Shown piece after piece: positions 13,096-18,135 of a DNA stretch of 18,135 nt. The position numbers and the translations under genes are program-made. The notes below the pieces were generated by a model. It searched no databases. It was given only the letters and a program-made list of their open reading frames with translations, and was not told where the DNA came from. Origin of the DNA: DATLGD01 sp035540755. GTDB taxonomy: Bacteria > Actinomycetota > Actinomycetes > Mycobacteriales > SCTD01. Position 1 is the first letter of the stretch. Each line of letters starts with the position of its first letter. The DNA lies in contig DATLGD010000191.1 in assembly GCA_035540755.1 (NCBI GenBank), positions 1-18,135 of the forward strand, given 5' to 3'.

Positions 13096-14289
13096 GTGGC
13101 CGACGACCTCTTCGCGCGTGTGCAGGCCCGGCTGCCCGCGCTCGCACGCAGGATGGTGCAGACCTTCCTCGAGGAGCTGCCCATCTACCGGCTGCTGCCG
13201 CGCGAGCAGCTCGACGGCGAGATCACCCGGATCTGCGCCGAGAACCTGCGGGTCTTCTTCGACACCCTCGCCGAGGACCGGGTGCCGACGTCCGAGGAGC
13301 TGTCCGAGCCCCGGGCGTCGGCCGCCCGGCGGGCGCAGGAGCGGGTGCCGCTCGACGCCGTGCTCGCGGCGTACCACATCGGGGGCCGGATCGGCTGGGC
13401 CGAGCTCGTCGCCGAGGCCACGCCGGAGGAGACGCCGCAGCTGGTCACCGCCGCCGACCGGGTGCTGCGCTACATCGCCGTGGTCACCGGTGCGGTCGCG
13501 ACCGCCTACCTCGAGGAGCGCCAGAGCATCCACGGCGAGGAGCGCGACGCCGCACGCGGGCTCGCGGCCGCGCTGCTGGCCGGGCAGGAGACGGCCGCGC
13601 TCGCCGGGCGGCTGGGGGTGACGCTGGCGCCGTCGTACGTCGTGCTGGCGCTCGAGCTCGGGGAGCACGGCGACGAGCGGGCCGCCGGCGTCGCGGGCGC
13701 GGTGGCGGCACGGCGCAAGGTCCGCCGGCTGCAGGAGCGGCTCGACGCAGCCGTCGGCGCCCCGGTGCTGGGCCTGCTGGACGCCGACGGGGGCACGGTG
13801 CTGCTGCCGGAGCAGCACCTGCCGAGCGACGCCCTGCCGGCCCTGGTCGTCGAGCTGCAGGCGGTGGCGGGGGCGGACGTCCGGGCGGCCGCGGCGGAGC
13901 CGGCGCCGTGCGAGGAGCTCCCGCAGGCGGCGGAGCAGGCCCGCGACGTGCTGCGGCTCGCAGCGGCGCTCGGCCGGCCGCCGGGCCTGGTGGTGCTGCG
14001 CGACGTGCTGCTCGAGTACCAGCTGACCCGGCCGAGCGCCGCGCAGGGGACGCTCGTCGCGCTGCTCGGGCCGCTCGAGCGCAATCCCGACCTGCTGCTC
14101 ACCCTCGAGGCCTACCTGGAGCAGGACACCGACCGCCGGCGGACCGCCGCGGCGCTGCACGTGCACCCGAACACGCTCGACTACCGGCTCAAGCGGATCG
14201 TGGAGCTCACCGGCCTCGACCCGGCGACGACGGCCGGGCTGCAGCTGCTCGCCGCCGCCTCGGCCGCGCGCCGGCTCCAGGAGCTGTGA
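13096..14289 (+). CDS. PucR-like helix-turn-helix transcriptional regulator
   Basis: This is a 397-residue regulator from GTG 13096. The N-terminal region (about 10-150, with MVQTFLEELPIYRLLP, VPLDAVLAAYHIGGRIGW and VTAADRVLRYIAVVTGAVATAYLEE) resembles the RsbRD-like helical sensor of actinobacterial PucR-type regulators. A degenerate GGDEF-like middle domain follows. The C-terminal PucR helix-turn-helix lies in LLLTLEAYLEQD, RRRTAAALHVHPNTLDYRL and KRIVELTGLDP (about 334-378). Such regulators usually control adjacent metabolic genes. Here the adjacent divergent gene is a quinone oxidoreductase. The 3' end converges on the VanY-like gene with 40 bp between stops. The ligand cannot be inferred. 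Confidence 0.9.
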   Translation: MADDLFARVQARLPALARRMVQTFLEELPIYRLLPREQLDGEITRICAENLRVFFDTLAEDRVPTSEELSEPRASAARRAQERVPLDAVLAAYHIGGRIGWAELVAEATPEETPQLVTAADRVLRYIAVVTGAVATAYLEERQSIHGEERDAARGLAAALLAGQETAALAGRLGVTLAPSYVVLALELGEHGDERAAGVAGAVAARRKVRRLQERLDAAVGAPVLGLLDADGGTVLLPEQHLPSDALPALVVELQAVAGADVRAAAAEPAPCEELPQAAEQARDVLRLAAALGRPPGLVVLRDVLLEYQLTRPSAAQGTLVALLGPLERNPDLLLTLEAYLEQDTDRRRTAAALHVHPNTLDYRLKRIVELTGLDPATTAGLQLLAAASAARRLQEL

Positions 14290-14329
14290 CCGCTGTTCGG
14301 TCTGCGGCGCTGCCCGCAGCCTGGCGGGC

Positions 14330-15613
14330 TCAGGCCTGCGCGTACTCCCAGTGCCAGGCTTCGGGCTTGCTGCCGCTCTGCTGCGCCCAGGCCGGGTGGA
14401 ACCAGCCGAAGCGACCCGCGTTCATGCGCATCCACAGGTGCGCCTCCGAGCCGAAGCGCTCCACCCCGCCGCAGAAGTCGACCGCCTGGCCCAAGCCGTG
14501 GTTGGACGAGCCCGGCACGGCGGCGAGCGCGGGCTTGCGCGCGTAGACGTCGACCTGCGCGGCGTAGCTGCGATAGGAGTCGGTGACGCACAGCGGGATG
14601 CCGCGCTCGGCCTTGTGTGCCGCGTTCATCGCGTTGAAGGCGCCGGCGGCGTCCGGCTCGAGGGCGTGGCCCGGGGCGTCGTCGAGCGGGCACAGCGTGG
14701 CCGGGTCGAGGAAGCCGTTGGCCTGGGCGCCCGTCGGCAACGCACTGCAGGTGGCGAAGATGCCGCGGTTGCTGCGCGCGGCGGCGCGGGCGGCCGCCAG
14801 GGCGGCCCGGGCCCCGGCCTCGGCGGCGGCGCGGGCGGCGGCGTCCTCGACCGCGATCCGCTCCACCTGCTGGGCGGCGCTCAGCGCCGAGGCGGCTGCC
14901 TCGAGGGTCGCCTGGGTCTGCTCGGCCATGGTCCGCAGCGCCTGCACCTCGGCGGCGACCTCCGCCTCCTTGCGCGCGGCGTCCTCGGTCAGCTGGGAGG
15001 CGGCGCGCAGAGCCTGGTCGGCGTCGGCGCGGGCAGCCTTGGCCTCGCGCACGGCGTCGGTGGAGCTGCCTCGCACCCGGTCGAGGTCGGCCTGGGCGAC
15101 CACGGCGTCCCGGATGCCGTCCGGACCGGTGGTGAGGGCCAGCTGCACGCTGTCGGGCATCGGGGAGCGGTAGGTGGCGGCGACCATGGTGCTCAGGCGG
15201 GCCGTGGCGGCGTCGGCCGCCGCGACGGCGGCGACGGCGCGCTGCGTCGCGGCGTTCTGCTCGGCCTGCGTGCGGGCCAGCTCGGCCTGCTCCTCCTCGA
15301 GCCGCTGGGAGCCCTCGGTGAGGACGGCGGTGGCCTCCTCGACCTGCTGGCGGAAGGCGGCGACCTGCGCCTCGGCCTGCTCGCGGGCCCGGCGGGCCTG
15401 CTCGACGGCGTCCGGACCGGGGTCGGCGGCCGGGGAGGCGCCGGCCTCCGCGGGCGCGGGCTGGGTGCCGGCGAGGGCGGCGGTCGGCAGCAGCACCGCA
15501 GCCAGGACGGCCGCGAGGACAGAGGCGAGGACAGAGGCGAGGACAGAGGCGAGGACGGTCGGGCGCAGCACGGCGGCGGGGGCAGGGCGGTGCGGCACGG
15601 GGGACGCTGGCAC
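14330..15613 (-). CDS. Exported VanY-like D,D-carboxypeptidase with N-terminal coiled coil
   Basis: The C-terminal domain (about 310-427) is a peptidase M15B/VanY zinc enzyme that trims D-Ala from peptidoglycan stems. SSNHGLGQAVDF supplies zinc ligands His372 and Asp379, EAWHWEY supplies His421, and DSYRSYAAQVDVY is the conserved Arg-containing segment. Before it lie a signal peptide and a long Ala/Glu/Gln-rich coiled coil (about 75-285) with an EnvC/CwlO-like insert near ATYRSPMPDSVQLALTTG. The start is uncertain. The frame is open to an ATG at 15703, but codons above about 15615 lose the usual G/C third-position bias, so I chose GTG 15613 (GGAG 11 nt upstream); GTG 15598 is also possible. 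The signal-peptide core is built of a 12-bp tandem repeat. It is divergent from an M23 hydrolase. Confidence 0.9.
   Translation of the reverse strand: MPASPVPHRPAPAAVLRPTVLASVLASVLASVLAAVLAAVLLPTAALAGTQPAPAEAGASPAADPGPDAVEQARRAREQAEAQVAAFRQQVEEATAVLTEGSQRLEEEQAELARTQAEQNAATQRAVAAVAAADAATARLSTMVAATYRSPMPDSVQLALTTGPDGIRDAVVAQADLDRVRGSSTDAVREAKAARADADQALRAASQLTEDAARKEAEVAAEVQALRTMAEQTQATLEAAASALSAAQQVERIAVEDAAARAAAEAGARAALAAARAAARSNRGIFATCSALPTGAQANGFLDPATLCPLDDAPGHALEPDAAGAFNAMNAAHKAERGIPLCVTDSYRSYAAQVDVYARKPALAAVPGSSNHGLGQAVDFCGGVERFGSEAHLWMRMNAGRFGWFHPAWAQQSGSKPEAWHWEYAQA
15497..15556. repeat. 12-bp tandem repeat within the VanY-like signal peptide
   Basis: Three exact copies of AGAGGCGAGGAC (15521-15532, 15533-15544, 15545-15556) are preceded by about two degenerate copies. 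On the coding strand they encode LASV-LASV-LASV-LAAV-LAAV, the hydrophobic core of the signal peptide. Copy-number change would stay in frame. Confidence 0.85.
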
Positions 15614-15670
15614 GGGCTGGTCGGCTCCAGACGGAAGAGGGGGCACTGCTCTCACGTGTCGGCGTGAACA

Positions 15671-15701
15671 GCCGGGCCCTGGAGACAAACCAGGTGCCGG
15701 C
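15671..15701. other. Imperfect hairpin in the divergent hydrolase intergenic region
   Basis: GCCGG(GC)CCTGG pairs with CCAGG(TG)CCGGC around the loop AGACAAA, giving two 5-bp stems separated by a 2x2 internal loop. It would lie in the 5' leader of the VanY-like gene. I cannot match it to a known riboswitch. Confidence 0.35.
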
Positions 15702-15798
15702 ATGCGTTCCAGCGCCTTTCGGGACGCAATCTGGTCAGAACGGACTATCCGGACCCGGACGCTCAGCCGGCCGGGAGGGTCGGTGCCGCCCGGATCTC

Positions 15799-15814
15799 CC
15801 CGGGTGCACCCGGG
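15799..15814. promoter_or_regulatory. Perfect 16-bp palindrome, candidate operator
   Basis: CCCGGGTGCACCCGGG is a perfect palindrome that ends 3 nt before the CTCAAG element in front of the M23 gene. A wider inverted repeat, GCCGCCCGG (15785-15793) and CCGGGCGGC (15810-15818), partly overlaps it. The rest of the 240-bp divergent region (15614-15853) holds no gene I can support. Confidence 0.5.
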
Positions 15815-15817
15815 CGG

Positions 15818-15846
15818 CTCAAGGGCGCGGGCGACCGCGCCGACGT
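15818..15846 (+). promoter_or_regulatory. Candidate FliA/WhiG-class promoter of the M23 gene
   Basis: CTCAAG (15818-15823), a 15-nt spacer and GCCGACGT (15839-15846) resemble TAAA-N15/16-GCCGATAA. The predicted transcription start falls at or next to ATG 15854, which lacks a ribosome binding site, so the transcript may be leaderless. Confidence 0.5.
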
Positions 15847-15853
15847 CCTGGGC

Positions 15854-17146
15854 ATGGGCAGCCTCCGCACGCCGTCGACCGGGTCACCGGCCGGGTCGGC
15901 GGCTGGGTCGCTGCGCCGGGCCCGGTGCCGTGCGCTGTCGGGGGCCGCCGCGCTCGTCTGCGCGGCGCTGCTCGCCCAGGCCGTGCCGGGTGCCGCGACC
16001 GCCGCCCCCGTGCTGAGCGCCGGCCCGAGCACCCAGACGTCGGGAGGCGTCGCGGCCGCGCGCCGTGACGCCGACCGCCTGCGGGCCGAGCTCGCCGACC
16101 TGCAGGAGCGCAGCTCCGCGGCGATCGTCGCCCTCGAGCACGCCGAGGACGAGCTCGGCAGCGCGATCGGGCGCTCGGCGGTGCTGACGCGCGAGCTCGA
16201 CACCGCGCGCGCCGCAGCCGGCGGCAGCGACCGCCAGCTGCAGCGCCGGGTCTCCGCGCTCTACCGCTCGGGCGGGTCCCTCGGCGTCTACGCCTCCCTG
16301 CTGCAGGCCGAGAACCCGGCCGACTTCGCCGCGCGCAAGGCCAACGTGGACAAGGTCGTCGCGACCGACGCCCGGCTCCGTGAGGTCGCCGTGGACGGCG
16401 CCGGGCGGATCGCCGCGCTCGAGGAGGAGGCCCGGCAGGTGGCCGCCGAGCGGATCCACGTGGCCGGCGTCGCCGAGGCCCAGGCCGCGGAGATCGCCGA
16501 CCTGCTCGCCCGGCAGGCCGTCGCGCTGGAGCAGGCCGACCGGACGGTGCGCGACCTGGTGGAGCAGGAGCGACGCGCCGAGGCTGCGCGCGAGCTCGCA
16601 CGCCTCGTCGCCGAGCAGGAGGCAGCGCAGCGCGCGCGAGCCGCGGCGCAGGCGGCGTCCGCAGCCGGTGCGACCTCTCCCGGCTCCTCCGGGCTGCGGC
16701 CCGGGGTCGGCTCGGACCCGGCGAGCAGCAACGACCCCTATCTCGGCCCGCCCGGCGCCTGCCCGGTCGGACCGGTGCACAGCTTCACCGACACCTGGCA
16801 CGCGCCGCGGTCCGGCGGCCGCAAGCACCAGGGCACGGACGTGTTCGCGCCCTACGGCTCGCCGGCCTACGCCGTCCTCGACGGCGTCATCGACAAGTGG
16901 GGCAGCGGCGGCCTGGGCGGCATCTCGCTGTGGCTGCGGGCCGACAACGGCGACCGCTTCTACTACGCGCACAACGTCTCGAACGTGGCCCGCGTCGGCG
17001 AGCGGGTGCGGGCCGGCCAGCTGATCGCGTACGTCGGCACGACCGGCAACGCCGCGACGACGCCTCCGCACATCCACTTCGAGGCGCATCCCGGCGGCGC
17101 CGGGGCCCGCAACCCCTACCCGTGGCTGCGGGCGCTCTGCGGCTGA
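15854..17146 (+). CDS. Exported M23 (LytM-type) peptidoglycan endopeptidase with coiled coil
   Basis: This is a 430-residue exported protein from ATG 15854. A signal peptide covers about residues 1-51 (Arg-rich region, hydrophobic ALSGAAALVCAALLAQAV, ATAA-P cleavage). A coiled coil spans about 65-265 and contains RRVSALYRSGGSLGVYASLL then NPADFAARKANVDKVV (about 130-168). This is the EnvC/RipC/PcsB-type segment that in characterised proteins couples hydrolases to FtsEX. A Ser/Gly/Pro linker follows. The C-terminal M23 domain keeps the zinc site: His325 and Asp329 in KHQGTD, and His406/His408 in HIHFE. It should therefore be an active metal-dependent endopeptidase cutting peptide cross-links. 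It is divergent from the VanY-like carboxypeptidase, which shares the architecture. There is no ribosome binding site; see the promoter at 15818. Confidence 0.93.
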   Translation: MGSLRTPSTGSPAGSAAGSLRRARCRALSGAAALVCAALLAQAVPGAATAAPVLSAGPSTQTSGGVAAARRDADRLRAELADLQERSSAAIVALEHAEDELGSAIGRSAVLTRELDTARAAAGGSDRQLQRRVSALYRSGGSLGVYASLLQAENPADFAARKANVDKVVATDARLREVAVDGAGRIAALEEEARQVAAERIHVAGVAEAQAAEIADLLARQAVALEQADRTVRDLVEQERRAEAARELARLVAEQEAAQRARAAAQAASAAGATSPGSSGLRPGVGSDPASSNDPYLGPPGACPVGPVHSFTDTWHAPRSGGRKHQGTDVFAPYGSPAYAVLDGVIDKWGSGGLGGISLWLRADNGDRFYYAHNVSNVARVGERVRAGQLIAYVGTTGNAATTPPHIHFEAHPGGAGARNPYPWLRALCG

Positions 17147-17148
17147 CC

Positions 17149-17171
17149 GGCGGCTGACGGCCGGAGCCGCC
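17149..17171. terminator. Candidate terminator hairpin after the M23 gene
   Basis: GGCGGCT (17149-17155) pairs with AGCCGCC (17165-17171) across a 9-nt loop, 3 nt after the M23 stop. There is no T-tract. Confidence 0.4.
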
Positions 17172-17231
17172 CGACCCGGTGCCGAGTGCCCGTTCCGTCC
17201 GGATCGGGCCAGGACGACACCGGATTGTCAC

Positions 17232-17256
17232 GTTCCGTGTGCGCTTCAGCGGGTAG
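17232..17256 (+). promoter_or_regulatory. Candidate SigB/SigF-type stress promoter
   Basis: GTTC-N15-GGGTAG resembles the actinobacterial SigF/SigB consensus GTTT-N15-GGGTAT, with one mismatch in each box. It lies about 140 nt upstream of ATG 17394, implying a leader of about 130 nt. The 247-bp space 17147-17393 otherwise contains only the hairpin at 17149. Confidence 0.35.
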
Positions 17257-17393
17257 CGGCGGCTCATACCGCCGTCGCGCCGGTGCGGCTCCCCGAAGCG
17301 GGACTCCTCGGCGTGCGGTCGTGGCGCGTGCGGGCCCCCGTCGCGCCTGTCGTGGCGTGCCCTGCCGCTGCCGAGGAGAGGAAGTCCCATCCC

Positions 17394-18104
17394 ATGTCCG
17401 AGCAGTTCCGCGAGCTGTCCCCTGCCGATCTCGCCGCCGAGTGCGCACTGGCCCTGCCGGCCAAGGAGGTCATCTCCCTGCTGAACCTCAACGTCGACCT
17501 CGACATCGCCCTCGACCTGGCCGCCCCGATCGACCTCGCAGTCGCCGCCCAGGCCAACGTGGCGCTGCCGATCGACGCCGCGGTGTCCGCGAACGTCCTG
17601 TCCGCCGATTCGATCGCGCAGGCGCAGGCGGTGCAGCAGACGCTCATCGACCAGTCGATCAAGGGCGACGCGACGGCGCTCGCGCCGCAGACCGCCTTCG
17701 TGGAGCAGGGCGGCAACGACGCCGCGGACGGCGGCACCGGCGGCGAGACCGGCGGCGAGACCGGCGGGGAGACCGGTGGCGAGACGGGCGGGGAGACCGG
17801 CGGCGACACCGGCGGCGAGACCGGCGGCGAGACGACCGAGCTCGACCCGGCCACCCTTCTGCAGAACGGGCTGCTCAACGTCGACGTCACCGGCGTCATC
17901 GACGCCAACATCGCCGCCCCGATCGCCGGCGCGGTTGCCGCCCAGGCCAACGTGGCTGCCCCGATCGACGCCGCCGTCGCGGCGAACGTCCTGTCGGTCG
18001 ACTCCTCGGCGATCGCCGTCGCGAACCAGACCGCGGTCATCACCCAGTCGATCGAGGGCAACGTCACCGCCGTCGCCGACCAGTACGCCGAGATCTCGCA
18101 GTAG
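17394..18104 (+). CDS. Ala-rich two-module repeat protein with Gly-Gly-Glu-Thr linker
   Basis: This is a 236-residue acidic protein from ATG 17394, with GGAGAGGAAG upstream. It has no signal peptide or membrane helix. After a short N-terminal segment (EQFRELSPADLAAECALALP) come two copies of one module. Module 1 is at about 31-105, with AVAAQANVALPIDAAV, ANVLSADS and TLIDQSIKGDATALAPQ. Module 2 is at about 161-236, with AVAAQANVAAPIDAAV, ANVLSVDS and AVITQSIEGNVTAVADQ. They share long identical stretches, so this is an internal duplication. The linker (about 113-149) is eight units of GGET or GGDT. Similar Ala/Asn/Val repeat proteins occur in Geodermatophilaceae and are sometimes labelled peptidoglycan-binding without evidence. 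No catalytic motif is visible; a structural or surface-associated role is a guess. Confidence 0.85.
   Translation: MSEQFRELSPADLAAECALALPAKEVISLLNLNVDLDIALDLAAPIDLAVAAQANVALPIDAAVSANVLSADSIAQAQAVQQTLIDQSIKGDATALAPQTAFVEQGGNDAADGGTGGETGGETGGETGGETGGETGGDTGGETGGETTELDPATLLQNGLLNVDVTGVIDANIAAPIAGAVAAQANVAAPIDAAVAANVLSVDSSAIAVANQTAVITQSIEGNVTAVADQYAEISQ
17739..17834 (+). repeat. 12-bp tandem repeat, eight units, coding the Gly-rich linker
   Basis: Eight consecutive 12-bp units related to GGCGGCGAGACC encode GGET (one unit GGDT). Differences between units are almost all synonymous (GGG or GGT for GGC, ACG for ACC). Gain or loss of units would keep the frame and change linker length. Confidence 0.9.
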
Positions 18105-18135
18105 TCGGTCCTGCTGTGACCCCCCCGCCCTACCT

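Noticed and set aside
15614..15853. A c-di-AMP (ydaO-type) riboswitch before the cell-wall hydrolases
   Set aside because: Such riboswitches often precede wall-hydrolase genes in actinomycetes, but I could not find the conserved ydaO core on either strand.
17739..17834. CRISPR-like array
   Set aside because: The repeats are contiguous 12-bp units without spacers and lie in frame inside a coding region.
1..18135. tRNA, rRNA, insertion sequences, attachment sites
   Set aside because: No T-loop consensus, rRNA segment, transposase motif or paired terminal repeats were seen.

Overview
The window is very GC-rich, densely packed DNA with GTG starts as common as ATG. It comes from an actinomycete. 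A bacterial proteasome activator (Bpa/PafE) with the C-terminal GQYL tag, an SCO6745-family protein, a PucR-type regulator and many apparently leaderless genes all fit this. The overall style suggests Geodermatophilaceae (Blastococcus, Geodermatophilus or Modestobacter) or a near relative. That family-level placement is inference.

Layout. (1) 1-3205: the 3' part of an RtcB RNA ligase converges on a two-gene minus-strand operon of secreted proteins, an Asp-box beta-propeller followed by a Cys-rich exported protein. A VapB/VapC-type toxin-antitoxin pair lies beyond it. (2) 3298-7533: a dihydrofolate-reductase-like protein; a coupled gntR-acdS operon (FCD-type GntR regulator overlapping ACC deaminase by 4 bp); a divergently transcribed HTH_42 winged-helix protein; and a DUF559 endonuclease-like protein. 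(3) 7609-10932: serS, a 57-aa conserved-looking small protein, a Cof-type HAD phosphatase, a YnfA-family membrane protein and the proteasome activator. (4) 10990-14289: an SCO6745-family protein bracketed by copies of a palindromic intergenic repeat, then a PIG3-type quinone oxidoreductase divergent from a PucR-like regulator, with a perfect inverted repeat between them. (5) 14330-17146: two divergently transcribed, exported peptidoglycan hydrolases, one VanY-like D,D-carboxypeptidase and one M23 endopeptidase. Both carry an EnvC/RipC-like coiled coil. (6) 17394-18104: an Ala-rich protein made of two copies of one module joined by a Gly-Gly-Glu-Thr tandem-repeat linker.

How the genes work together. 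The window is mostly chromosomal housekeeping and accessory genes, with no prophage, IS element, CRISPR array or tRNA that I can see. The clear functional units are the toxin-antitoxin pair, the self-contained ACC-deaminase regulon, the PucR/quinone-oxidoreductase divergon and the cell-wall hydrolase pair. The most interesting non-coding signals are two CTCAAG-N15-CCGA elements resembling FliA/WhiG-class promoters (in front of the 57-aa gene and the M23 gene), a palindromic repeat family around the SCO6745-type gene, several candidate operators, and in-frame 12-bp tandem repeats inside two coding regions. I did not find a clear multi-gene defence or biosynthetic system.
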